Below, in pieces: positions 6,110 through 14,262 of a DNA stretch of 25,281 nucleotides. The translations under genes were made by a program, and so were the position numbers. Every line of letters begins with the position of its first letter. Within the stretch, counting starts at the first letter, position 1. The notes below the pieces were generated by a model, which saw nothing but the letters and a program-made list of their open reading frames with translations, had not been told where the DNA came from and made no database searches. The stretch spans positions 1 to 25,281 of the forward strand of contig CAZMKO010000026.1 in assembly GCA_964566965.1 (NCBI GenBank), in the 5' to 3' direction. The DNA is from Oleiagrimonas sp964566965 (GTDB lineage Bacteria > Pseudomonadota > Gammaproteobacteria > Xanthomonadales > Rhodanobacteraceae).

Positions 6110-6973
6110 TTATTTGGCCTTTTTCTTCACGGTCTTGAAGATGGCTTCGGCATCGCTGCGCAGCTTGGCAATGGTGTCGTCGTCCAGCTTGTCGGTGTTG
6201 TCGCCGACCTGCTTTTCGTTCAATTCCACCTTGCCGGCGCCGGTCCAGCTGACGCGGTCGATTTCCTTGGCCTGGCCCTTTTCGCTTTCCTTCTTGGTGC
6301 GAACCACGATCCAGGGCTTGTTGTCCTTGTAGGCGAAATCGGTTTCAGTGAAGCCGCCATCGACATAGTCGGCCAGCTCGATCACGAAGCGGATGTCACC
6401 GCTCTTGTTGTCGCGGAAGGCCTGCCAGCCGCGCGACACCTTCTTTTCGAGTGCCGTGCCCTTGGTCATCTGCATGCCGCCGATGTGGGCCTTGAGCTTG
6501 TCGAACTTGGCGATGATTTTTTCGCCCTGGGTCGGCACCGGATCCAGCTTGATGTCGGCGTTGGCCGGCGCCCCCTGGGTCAGGACGGGTGCCTGCAGGC
6601 TCATCGTGTAGTGACGCTCGCCGTCGACGATTTCCGCCTGCACGACGTAGAGGTCGGACGTTTTCACCTTTTGCGGATCCACGTCCAGGCTGAACTTCAC
6701 CGGCAGCCCGTCGATCGGGGAAATGGTCTTCTTGGCCAGCGGCTCACCGCCGCGGGCCGACACGTCGACCAGCTCGATATCCAGTTTGGCCTGATCGGAC
6801 AGTTTGTGCGAACCGGACACGTCGACCGTACCGGTGACACTGGATGCGATGGGCGCCGATGCCGCCGAGCCGTTGCCGGCCACGTCCGAACCCTGCTGGC
6901 CGTTCGAACCGCCACTGCACCCGGCCATACCCAGTGCTGCAACAACAGCCAGGGACAAAACCAATGCGCGCAT
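6110..6973 (-). CDS. YbaY-like lipoprotein with extra C-terminal domain
   Basis: This is a predicted lipoprotein of 287 residues. The signal sequence MRALVLSLAVVAALG leads into the lipobox MAGC with the lipidated Cys at 19. Residues 20-45 are a Gly/Ser/Ala/Asn linker. Residues 46-147 (VTGTV, LDIELVDVS, DGLPVKFSLDVDP, DLYVVQAEIVDG, TMSLQAPVLTQG) match what I know of the YbaY/YscW family, a beta-sandwich domain found in lipoproteins including type III secretion pilotins. Residues 150-287 are charged and Lys-rich and match nothing I recognise. Start at 6973 chosen for AGAGAGG about eight bases upstream and the signal peptide; the longer frame to 7084 is rejected. Function unknown. It is followed by a two-way terminator. 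Confidence 0.8.
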   Translation of the reverse strand: MRALVLSLAVVAALGMAGCSGGSNGQQGSDVAGNGSAASAPIASSVTGTVDVSGSHKLSDQAKLDIELVDVSARGGEPLAKKTISPIDGLPVKFSLDVDPQKVKTSDLYVVQAEIVDGERHYTMSLQAPVLTQGAPANADIKLDPVPTQGEKIIAKFDKLKAHIGGMQMTKGTALEKKVSRGWQAFRDNKSGDIRFVIELADYVDGGFTETDFAYKDNKPWIVVRTKKESEKGQAKEIDRVSWTGAGKVELNEKQVGDNTDKLDDDTIAKLRSDAEAIFKTVKKKAK

Positions 6974-7054
6974 GGGGGGAACCTCTCTGTGTGATGTTTG
7001 AACATGCGGGCCACGCAGCACCATGCGAGCGCAACTTCCGCAGGGGAATGGCCA

Positions 7055-7084
7055 AGAATAGCGCCAAAATGAAAGCCGGCACAA
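7055..7084 (-). promoter_or_regulatory. Candidate promoter for the lipoprotein gene
   Basis: On the minus strand TTGTGC (7079-7084) and TATTCT (7055-7060) are separated by 18 bases, leaving a leader of about 75 bases before the ATG at 6973. It lies between the receptor terminator (7121-7164) and the gene, which fits separate transcription. Confidence 0.5.
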
Positions 7085-7120
7085 GACGCCGGCCCCACCC
7101 GTTCAGCCGTTCGTGGTTCG

Positions 7121-7164
7121 CAAACGGAAAAGCCACCGGCATCCACCGGTGGCTTTTCCGTTTG
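7121..7164 (-). terminator. Terminator hairpin after the TonB-dependent receptor gene
   Basis: Perfect 19-base arms (7121-7139 and 7146-7164, core GGAAAAGCCACCGG) with a 6-base loop lie about 60 bases after the receptor stop codon on the minus strand. The 3' arm contains TTTT instead of a long free U-tract. It separates the receptor from the lipoprotein gene. Confidence 0.8.
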
Positions 7165-7222
7165 CGATACGGCTTTCCATCGCTCCGATGCGACCGGGCC
7201 GTCCCTGGCCCGGCCGCGTGCA

Positions 7223-10135
7223 TCAGAACTTCTGGTTGTAGCTCACGAACCAGTAACGATCCAGGTCGTAGGCCGGGTTCAGCGGCGGTGCGGTGGCCGC
7301 GGAAACCTGTCCGTAGTTGACGGGCGCCTTGCGGTCGAAGATGTTGTTCACACCGACCGAAATGCGCGCGTTCCACGGGGCATCCCAGCGTGCGCTGAGA
7401 TCGTTGAACGCCACGGCGCCGACCCGGCGGGTCGGGCTGAGACCGCTGTCCGGCGCGGTGAAGTCGGGCATGTTGCACTCGACACCGGGGCCGAACGGGC
7501 AGGCTTCCTTCAAGCCCGAGAAGTAACGTACCGTCCAGGTGGCACCGAAGTTGCCCAGCTGCCAATCCAGCGACGTGTTGTTGCGCAGACGCCAGATCGA
7601 GTACCAGCTGACGCCGGTGTTGACCGGGGTGTCGGGGCTGGTCTGCGAATTCCATTCGCTCAGGTAGGAGCTGTTGGAACGGATCTGGAACCGACCGATG
7701 CGGGTTTCCGGCAAGCGGTACAGGAACTCCAGGTCGTAGCCTTCCACTTCCTGCCAACCGGTGTTGGTCAACGAGCGGTTCAGGCTGACGATCTGGCCGG
7801 AGCTGTCACGCTCGAAGCGGTCGCAGAAGCTGGCATCGCCCTGGTAGCAGTTTTTCAGCACGCGGTTGGCGCTGATGCCGCTGATCACGTTCTCGATGCG
7901 GATCTTGTACCAATCCAGGCTGACGCTCAGGCCCTGCACCTGGCTCGGGCTGTACACCACGCCCAGGGTCTTGGTGACGGCTTCTTCCGGCTTCAGATCC
8001 GGGTTGGAACCGCTGGTGAACGGGTACGCCGTCTGGTAGTCGGCACTCGGCACCGGGGCACCGGTCTTGGTCAACTGACGGAACTGGTCCGGGTTGCTCA
8101 CGCCGGCCGCCTGCAGCTGCGCCACACAGGCGCTGTACACGTCCTGGCCGTGGGCGTTGGCACCGAACTGGGCATCGCACGGGTCGGTGTAGCTGTCGAA
8201 CGTCTGCGAGGTGCCGCCGAACATGTCCATGATGGTCGGGGCACGGAACGCCTGGGCGTAGTTGCCGCGGATCATCACGTCGTCGATGGGCTTCCACTTG
8301 AAGCCGTACTTCGAGTTGGTGGTGCTGCCGAAGTTGCTGTAGTGCGAGTAGCGCGTGGCCAGGTCGAAGGTCAGGTCCTGGGCACCCGGCAGACCCTGAA
8401 GCAGCGGGATCGACAACTCGGCATAGGCCTCGTTGACCGCGTAGTCGCCCTGGGTCGGGCCGCTGGTCAGCGTGGTCGACAGACCCGACTGCGAGAACTG
8501 GTCGGTGTTCTGGTACCCGGACACCTCGCGGCGCTCGACGCCGGCCGCGAAGGCCACTTCGCCGCCCGAGGCCAGGTTGAACAGGCCGCCGGTGATGTTG
8601 GCAGTGTAGGACACGTTCTTGCTGCCGTAGCCGGTCTGCGACTGCACGAACAGGTAATCGCGCAGCTCCGGCGTCATGGCTTCCGGACCGCCCAGCACGT
8701 TCCACGGGATGCAGCCGTCGATCATGTCGTCGGAATTGGTGCCACAGTGCAGGCCGTCGGCATCCTTGAAAGACGGGCCCAGTGCGCTCTGCGCATTGAC
8801 CAGGTTGATGTCGCCGCGACCCAGCATGGTGCCGCTGCCCTTGTTCCAGTTGACGCCGACGTCCCAGTTCCAGTCGTGCTCGCCGACGCTGAACCAGCCC
8901 TCCAGGCCCGCGTCCAGATGCATGGCACGGTTGGTGTTCTGGGTGGTACGCGGCATCTCCGTGGTGCGGCGGAAGAAACCGACATCCTGGCCGATCGGGT
9001 TGTAGGCGTTGTCGGCGGAAATCAGGCCGTCGGACAGGCCGTTGAACGACGAGCTGCTGAGCGGATAGCCGGCAATCTGCACGTTCGACTTGCGCTCGGT
9101 GTACATGGCGGTCGAGTGGAACGACAGGTTGTCGGTAAAGTTGTAGCGGCCTTCCACATACAGCGACTTCTGCTCGGTCGGCTGCTGGAACATCATCTGT
9201 TCGTTGGCGTTGTACGTGTCGGCATCGTCACCGTTGTACCGGTGATAATTGTCGGGGTTGCTGGCATCCAGACCGGCGCCGTTCAGGGCGTAAATGTCCT
9301 GGATCTGCTTGCCGTTCTTGCCCAGCACCGGGTTGCCGTTGGCATCCACGCGGCCAATCTGGTACTTGCCGAGCGGACCGACATCGCTGTTGCCCGCGGT
9401 CGGATGACGCGAACCGTACAGCGACGCGGTGCGCGCACGATCACGATCCCACACCACATCCTGCTTGTTGTAGGACGCGCTCATCACGATGGAGGACTTG
9501 TCGTCCACCGAACCGATGGTGAAGTCGTACTGCTGCGTGGTGCCGTCGCCCTTCTCGTTCTGGCCGAAGTAGGCGTTGGCTTCCGCGCCCTGGAAATTCT
9601 GGCGCGTGATGATGTTGACCACGCCGGCGACGGCGTCGGAGCCGTACACGGACGAGGCGCCGTCCTTCAGCACTTCGATGCGGTCGATGATCGACGACGG
9701 GATGGTCGACAAATCGGTCATGCCGGAGGTGCCGGTGACCCAGCGCTTGCCGTTGACCAGCACCAGGGTGCGGTCGGCACCCAGGTTGCGCATGTCGACG
9801 TAGGAGCCGCCCTGCTCGGTGTTGGAAGCCAGCACCGACTGCTTGTTGAAGGTCGGGCTGCCCTGGATGGTCATGTGCGAAATGATGTCGCCGACCGTGG
9901 TCAGACCGGTCTTGGCGATGTCCTGACGGTCCATCACGAACACCGGCTGCTGGGTCTGGATGTCCACCTGGCGGATACGCGAGCCGGTCACGACGACCGC
10001 CTGCATGTCCTGCGGCTGGTTGGACTGCTCGGATGCCGGGGTCGCATCCTGGGCAAACAACGCCGGAGCGGCCACGCCGGCACCGACGGCCAACGCCAGC
10101 TGCACCGCCAGCGTCAACTTCTTGGAAGTAATCAT
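7223..10135 (-). CDS. TonB-dependent outer-membrane receptor
   Basis: A 970-residue receptor taking up an unknown ligand across the outer membrane with TonB energy. The signal peptide ends near ALFA-28. QAVVVTGSRI (45-54) is the usual TonB-box-like start of the plug. The plug continues through VGDIISHM, RNLGADRTLVLVNGKRW (117-132) and IDRIEVLKDGASSVYGSDAVAGVVNIIT (150-177). The remainder is a 22-strand barrel ending in an aromatic, DRYWFVSYNQKF. A loop with paired cysteines and IPWNVLGG is characteristic of the large receptor family expanded in xanthomonads. Start at 10135 has GGGAGAG ten bases upstream. The long leader carries hairpins (10158-10255). Ligand not assignable; the neighbour at 10826 is a second receptor of a different type, with its own terminator, so they are probably not co-transcribed. 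Confidence 0.95.
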   Translation of the reverse strand: MITSKKLTLAVQLALAVGAGVAAPALFAQDATPASEQSNQPQDMQAVVVTGSRIRQVDIQTQQPVFVMDRQDIAKTGLTTVGDIISHMTIQGSPTFNKQSVLASNTEQGGSYVDMRNLGADRTLVLVNGKRWVTGTSGMTDLSTIPSSIIDRIEVLKDGASSVYGSDAVAGVVNIITRQNFQGAEANAYFGQNEKGDGTTQQYDFTIGSVDDKSSIVMSASYNKQDVVWDRDRARTASLYGSRHPTAGNSDVGPLGKYQIGRVDANGNPVLGKNGKQIQDIYALNGAGLDASNPDNYHRYNGDDADTYNANEQMMFQQPTEQKSLYVEGRYNFTDNLSFHSTAMYTERKSNVQIAGYPLSSSSFNGLSDGLISADNAYNPIGQDVGFFRRTTEMPRTTQNTNRAMHLDAGLEGWFSVGEHDWNWDVGVNWNKGSGTMLGRGDINLVNAQSALGPSFKDADGLHCGTNSDDMIDGCIPWNVLGGPEAMTPELRDYLFVQSQTGYGSKNVSYTANITGGLFNLASGGEVAFAAGVERREVSGYQNTDQFSQSGLSTTLTSGPTQGDYAVNEAYAELSIPLLQGLPGAQDLTFDLATRYSHYSNFGSTTNSKYGFKWKPIDDVMIRGNYAQAFRAPTIMDMFGGTSQTFDSYTDPCDAQFGANAHGQDVYSACVAQLQAAGVSNPDQFRQLTKTGAPVPSADYQTAYPFTSGSNPDLKPEEAVTKTLGVVYSPSQVQGLSVSLDWYKIRIENVISGISANRVLKNCYQGDASFCDRFERDSSGQIVSLNRSLTNTGWQEVEGYDLEFLYRLPETRIGRFQIRSNSSYLSEWNSQTSPDTPVNTGVSWYSIWRLRNNTSLDWQLGNFGATWTVRYFSGLKEACPFGPGVECNMPDFTAPDSGLSPTRRVGAVAFNDLSARWDAPWNARISVGVNNIFDRKAPVNYGQVSAATAPPLNPAYDLDRYWFVSYNQKF

Positions 10136-10157
10136 GTGGGTACTACTCTCCCAGTGG

Positions 10158-10255
10158 AAAAAAATCCGCCACGATGGCGGAAACGGGTGTGGTTGGGTCC
10201 TTCCACACGTGCAGGCACCGGCCGTGGCGATCGTGGGGATATCGCCCGTTGCACG
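10158..10255 (-). promoter_or_regulatory. Structured leader with candidate transcription attenuator
   Basis: In the 5' leader of the receptor gene (minus strand) there are, in order: an outer stem CGTGCA/TGCACG (10250-10255 with 10208-10213), an inner stem GGCGAT/ATCGCC (10241-10246 with 10226-10231), a stem GTGTGG/CCACAC (10203-10208 with 10187-10192), and a stem TCCGCC/GGCGGA (10176-10181 with 10165-10170) followed by seven U (10158-10164). The last looks like an intrinsic terminator only 6 bases before the Shine-Dalgarno. CCACGAT (10230-10236) can pair with ATCGTGG of the terminator (10169-10175), which would break it. No known riboswitch class is recognised. The stems are visible; the regulatory role is inference. 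Confidence 0.5.
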
Positions 10256-10262
10256 AATACGC

Positions 10263-10310
10263 TACACGTGTAACTTCCTGAATTTTTTATGTTTACAACG
10301 TATATTTTGC
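10263..10310 (-). promoter_or_regulatory. AT-rich promoter-like tract of the receptor gene
   Basis: The only strongly AT-rich stretch upstream of the receptor, containing TATACG, TTGTAA and TAAAAAATT on the minus strand, with the perfect palindrome TACACGTGTA at 10263-10272 just downstream. It is the likely promoter and possible operator, but I cannot fix the -35 and -10 boxes. Confidence 0.4.
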
Positions 10311-10615
10311 ACAGGCCGGCACCTGTGGAGATACCGGTCCGAAGGTCGGGTTGGGGTGGAACGGATACTGCGCACCACAACGGCGCGGGCGCAATGGCCC
10401 GAACCGCGCCGGGCATTGCAGCACAAGCTTTTGTGAACGTCAAATTACGTTATTTTTAGCAAACACCTAACACATCTAACGTCATCACACAGGCCGCTCT
10501 TGTCCAAATGACGGACTGCCGCAAGCGACATGAAGGTCGCAGTCATCCGCACGGCGATAACACGCGTGCCCGCGCCTCTCCCGTTCGCGAAAGGTTATCG
10601 CCTTGCCTGTGACTT
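10311..10615. other. Non-coding stretch with no recognised feature
   Basis: I see no gene here. It includes a second AT-rich part at about 10425-10480 (ACGTTATTTTTAGC) that could hold another promoter, but no convincing boxes. Confidence 0.4.
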
Positions 10616-10680
10616 CCGCTTGGAGGGGCAAGTCCACTCTTCCCCTCGCCGGGAAGCGGAGGACTTGCCCCTCCAAGCGG
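10616..10680. repeat. Inverted repeat with 20-base perfect arms
   Basis: CCGCTTGGAGGGGCAAGTCC (10616-10635) is repeated inverted at 10661-10680. The 25-base spacer itself holds CTTCCC and GGGAAG. It differs in sequence from the GTGGGAGCGGC repeats. It lies after the terminator of the Oar-like receptor. Confidence 0.85.
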
Positions 10681-10698
10681 GTGCGCCCTGTCGGGCGC

Positions 10699-10732
10699 AA
10701 AAAAAAACGGCCGTCGGAACTCCGACGGCCGT
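10699..10732 (-). terminator. Rho-independent terminator of the Oar-like receptor gene
   Basis: The stem ACGGCCGTCGGA/TCCGACGGCCGT (10707-10718 with 10721-10732) is followed on the minus strand by nine U (10699-10707). It lies about 94 bases after the receptor stop codon at 10826. Confidence 0.93.
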
Positions 10733-10825
10733 ACTTGAGTTGGGGTGGTCGGCACTGACCAACAGGGAATCCATCCCGCCGGGGCATGCGATGAAGGCAA
10801 CACCTCAGCGGGATGGACCCTGCGA

Positions 10826-13800
10826 TCAGTAGTCGTAAGACACGGACAGACGCATGTAGCGTGGCTGCTCGAAGTAGATACCGGCACCATACGTGTTGCT
10901 GATGGTGTGCACACCATCAGTACGGTGCGGATCAACCTGGATCGCCTTTTGCTCGTTCAACGCATTGAAGACATCCAGCTTGAAAGCCAGCTTGTTGTCA
11001 GCGAAGTTCGGCATGTAGCGGACACCCAAATCAATCTGCTTCGTCCACGGCGTGAATCCGGCATCACCCGGCGGGCTACGGTGACCGCCGCACCAGTGGT
11101 AATCATTGCCGTAACCGGCAGGATCATCCGACGCATCCGGGCCGTAGAAACTCAGGCAGTTGCGAGGCGTACCCGACTGGACACGTGCGGTACCGGAAAG
11201 CAGCCACTCCGGCGTGATCTGCCACGCCGCACGCAGCTTCAACTGGTGGCGACGATGGTTGGCAAGATATCCGTAAGCACCGTCCATCAGCGAGGCAAAA
11301 TCCCAGTCCTCGGTCTTGGAGGTATCGGTCTGACCGATATCCGACCGGACCTGGCCTTCCTGATTACCCCAGCTGCGCGAGAACGTGTAATCAACACGCA
11401 GATACCAGTTGTTGTCAAACGGATGGCTCAAGTACAGATCAAGCCCGTAATATTTACGTTCCGCACCTTTGCTCAGGCCCCAATCGGACTTGCTCATCTG
11501 TACATTGATGGGATCGCCACCAGTTACCGAGTTGACGATGAACGAGTTGGATCGGCCTGGATTAAAGATCCGGCAGCCCGGATCGCCGTATGCGTAGTCA
11601 TCGGAGTCAAGGCCCATGGCGTCGATCTTGGCAGCGATCCGATCCATATCACAAATGTCATCGATAGCCGTACCCAGCTCGCGATACGTCGCCTTGGCAC
11701 CATAGACCCAATTGTCCCCCAAGGTCTTGTCGAAGCCGACGATGAACTCGTCCTGGTACTGCGGTTTCAAATCGGTGGCAGTGACCGTATGCGGATTCAC
11801 CGGCGTGCCGGTTTCGTTATTCGCGGACACCGGTCCCGGTGCCGGGGCACCATTTACGCCAGGCACTGGTGTACGCCCGGTCGGGTTGCCGTTGGCATCG
11901 ATGCCGTCGTAGGTAAAGTACTCATACGTAAAGGTCGACGGCGTGGCCGCACGCAACGCCACACTCTGCGGCAACGCGAGGTAGTAACGACCGGCATTGC
12001 CGTAGATCTTCAGCGACGAATCGCCGAACACGTCCCAGCTGATACCAAGCCTCGGCTCCCACTGGTTGTCTTCCTTCACGAAATCCTGACCCAGGTTGTT
12101 CTGGTTCGAGAAGTTGTCGTTCCGGATACCAAACTTGAACAACACGTTGTCGGTGATTTGCCAAGCATCCTGGATGTACCAGGCCTTCTGATCCGCGCCC
12201 ATGCTGGATGCGACGCTGTAAATGTACCGGGCCACGTAATATTCGCTGCCCGGAGCACCAACACCCAGCTTGGCGTTGATGTTTTCAGCGGGGTCGCCCT
12301 TGGAATAAATCCATGCATAGCCCGGCCCGGACATGGTCTGGCCCTGCATCATCGAGTGGTATTTCACATTGTCAATACCAGCTTCCAGCAAATGATCGCC
12401 CAACTGGTAGCTCAAGTCGGCGCGCAAACCGGTCGAATTTTGCTTGGCGTCAGGCGAATAGACATAGAAGCCTGTCTGGTCATTGACGATCGGCTTACCA
12501 TTGGTCCAATACGCGGGATTCTGCGAACCGGATGCCGAAATACCCGGGTTTTCGCTGACGAACGGATACAGCACCGGGTTTTTTCGCTTGATCTGGCCAT
12601 ACGAAGCATGGAACGTCAACTGATCGGTGATGTAGCTGGTGTAGTCCACGATATACGCATCAAGCGCATATTTGTTGACATCACGTTCACCAATCAGAGC
12701 CGTGTCCTGAAGCGTGTCGTTGTCAAAACGCCAGTCCGTGCCCGCACCCTGATGCTTTACGTCATGCATCCCGGTGAGCTGAAGAATGTTGCTGTCGTTG
12801 ATGTTCCAGTCAAACTTCGCGTAGATGTTGTCTTCGCGGTTATCGTAATAGCTGTCCTGCTGGGAATCGACACCCGCCACGCTCCGATGTTCGGACTTGG
12901 TCTTTTCCGCCGCCAAATACATGAACAAGGTGTCCTTGATCAGTGGACCACCAAGATAGGCTGCGTACTGGGTTTCCCATTGCTTGTTCGCGTTGCGGTA
13001 GCGACGCAGCTTGCCCTGCTTGTCCGCGTCCACAATGTCATATCCGCCGGGGATATCCTGATGCGGATAATAAAGATTCTTTGGACTCGCCTGCAGGAAC
13101 CGTGGCGCCCAGGTGGCGCGCCCACCGAATGTCCATTCGTTGGTACCACGTGCACCAATCTGGTTGATCACGCCGCCATCGGAACGTCCGTACTTGGCGT
13201 CATAGCCGCCCGTGAACGTTTCCTGCTGGGAAATCGCACCATATGGCAACTGGTAGCTCGCACCCGTGGCGTTATAAATATTGGTGGTATTGAAACCGTT
13301 GACGTAATAGGCATTTTCAGTGACACCGGCGCCGCCGAACGACACGGCGCTCCCAAAGTATCCACTACCCGACACGGTGCCAGGGGCCAACAGCGCAATG
13401 GATTCGGCACTGTGTTGCACCGGCAGTTGCTGCAACTCTTGTGCATTGATAATGCTGCTCGAGCTGACGGAACTGACGTCGATGGCAGGCAGCGCGTTCG
13501 CGGTGACCTCCACGCCCGACATGCTCTGTGCACTTTCGGCGTTCGTATTCCCTGCAAACGAAATCTGCGTACCGGCGCCGACACGCAGGGTAACGTCGTT
13601 TCGAGACGATATCGCCTGCCCGTTATCAGTCAGCGTGACCGTATAGGTACCGACCGGCAGGTTGCTGACGCTGTACCGCCCGTCACTACCCACGGAAACG
13701 GTACGAGTCACGCCATTTGAATGCCCGGTCACAGTGACACTGTCACCAGCGGGAGCCGTACCGAAAACCGTGCCGGTCGTGGCCTGGCCGTAGGCGACCC

Positions 13801-13888
13801 CGCCCAGACCCATGCCCATGGCAAGCGCCACCACCAACGCACTGCGCTTCGGCAGCGCCCTGCGAGCGAACTGTTGCTTCTTATTCAC
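10826..13888 (-). CDS. TonB-dependent receptor with carboxypeptidase-regulatory-like domain (Oar-like)
   Basis: This 1020-residue outer-membrane receptor has a signal peptide (basic NKKQQFARRALPKRS, then hydrophobic, cleavage near residue 34). A carboxypeptidase-regulatory-like beta-sandwich follows (about 36-95; VFGTAPAGDSVTVTG, DGRYSVSNLPVGTYTVTL), then a plug (about 125-250; VEVTANALPAI, LPVQHSAESIALLAPG, YYVNGFNTTNIYN, GGYDAKYGRSDGGVINQI) and a large barrel ending RLSVSYDY. This plan matches Oar-type receptors, of unknown ligand, common in xanthomonads. Start chosen as GTG at 13888: GGGGAGG lies seven bases upstream, whereas the ATG at 13915 precedes that site. Its base composition looks more AT-rich than its neighbours (for example 25 G+C in 13261-13320). 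It has its own promoter (14087-14116) and terminator. Confidence 0.93.
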   Translation of the reverse strand: MNKKQQFARRALPKRSALVVALAMGMGLGGVAYGQATTGTVFGTAPAGDSVTVTGHSNGVTRTVSVGSDGRYSVSNLPVGTYTVTLTDNGQAISSRNDVTLRVGAGTQISFAGNTNAESAQSMSGVEVTANALPAIDVSSVSSSSIINAQELQQLPVQHSAESIALLAPGTVSGSGYFGSAVSFGGAGVTENAYYVNGFNTTNIYNATGASYQLPYGAISQQETFTGGYDAKYGRSDGGVINQIGARGTNEWTFGGRATWAPRFLQASPKNLYYPHQDIPGGYDIVDADKQGKLRRYRNANKQWETQYAAYLGGPLIKDTLFMYLAAEKTKSEHRSVAGVDSQQDSYYDNREDNIYAKFDWNINDSNILQLTGMHDVKHQGAGTDWRFDNDTLQDTALIGERDVNKYALDAYIVDYTSYITDQLTFHASYGQIKRKNPVLYPFVSENPGISASGSQNPAYWTNGKPIVNDQTGFYVYSPDAKQNSTGLRADLSYQLGDHLLEAGIDNVKYHSMMQGQTMSGPGYAWIYSKGDPAENINAKLGVGAPGSEYYVARYIYSVASSMGADQKAWYIQDAWQITDNVLFKFGIRNDNFSNQNNLGQDFVKEDNQWEPRLGISWDVFGDSSLKIYGNAGRYYLALPQSVALRAATPSTFTYEYFTYDGIDANGNPTGRTPVPGVNGAPAPGPVSANNETGTPVNPHTVTATDLKPQYQDEFIVGFDKTLGDNWVYGAKATYRELGTAIDDICDMDRIAAKIDAMGLDSDDYAYGDPGCRIFNPGRSNSFIVNSVTGGDPINVQMSKSDWGLSKGAERKYYGLDLYLSHPFDNNWYLRVDYTFSRSWGNQEGQVRSDIGQTDTSKTEDWDFASLMDGAYGYLANHRRHQLKLRAAWQITPEWLLSGTARVQSGTPRNCLSFYGPDASDDPAGYGNDYHWCGGHRSPPGDAGFTPWTKQIDLGVRYMPNFADNKLAFKLDVFNALNEQKAIQVDPHRTDGVHTISNTYGAGIYFEQPRYMRLSVSYDY

Positions 13889-13895
13889 GATGAAA

Positions 13896-13902
13896 CCTCC
13901 CC
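13896..13902 (-). promoter_or_regulatory. Strong Shine-Dalgarno fixing a GTG start
   Basis: GGGGAGG on the minus strand, seven bases before GTG at 13888. It shows that translation begins with GTG-AAT-AAG-AAG and not at the in-frame ATG upstream. Confidence 0.85.
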
Positions 13903-13974
13903 AGACAAGCCTCAAAGGCTTTCAAACATGGGTGCATCGGCCGATCCGATGACCCGCAATGGACGGCCGGGGCA

Positions 13975-14020
13975 CCTGCATGCGGGTTGGAGACGCCTTC
14001 CCGAGGCATCGGCATGCAGG
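13975..14020 (-). promoter_or_regulatory. Nested hairpin in the leader of the Oar-like receptor gene
   Basis: CCTGCATGC/GCATGCAGG arms (14012-14020 with 13975-13983) enclose an inner GATGCC/GGCGTC stem. It lies in the leader of about 190 bases between the candidate promoter and the GTG start. Whether it regulates anything is unknown. Confidence 0.4.
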
Positions 14021-14086
14021 GAGCGGCGGCCGCAAACCCTGCGTGTTGCACGCGGCAAACACCGCCTGACAACACGTCATGACGGA

Positions 14087-14116
14087 ACGCTAACCCTCTT
14101 TGTAACAGCATGTCAA
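14087..14116 (-). promoter_or_regulatory. Candidate promoter of the Oar-like receptor gene
   Basis: A consensus TTGACA (14111-14116) is followed after 18 bases by TAGCGT (14087-14092) on the minus strand, within an AT-rich patch (14099-14127). It implies a leader of nearly 200 bases. Confidence 0.55.
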
Positions 14117-14262
14117 CACTTTTTTAGCATCCAACCCTCACCGCATTGCTGCCGCCCCACAACCGAGCGGCGACGCAGACACCAAATAACCACTAACCCG
14201 AAGGCCGAGCGCGGTGAAAGATGCCCCTGTGCGGTCCGCCTTTCCTGACGTGGCTTGGTGCA

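Noticed and set aside
8150..10273. 707-codon plus-strand open frame opposite the TonB-dependent receptor
   Set aside because: Shadow of the receptor; it reads like a Val/Gly/His-rich antisense frame with no family similarity.
10683..10698. GCGCCC/GGGCGC hairpin as a plus-strand terminator
   Set aside because: It is followed by A residues on the plus strand, and on the minus strand the U-tract precedes it. The U-tract belongs to the stem at 10707-10732.
10745..13720. 991-codon open frame on the plus strand
   Set aside because: It is antisense to the Oar-like receptor, has no recognisable domain or ribosome site, and arises from codon bias of the real gene.
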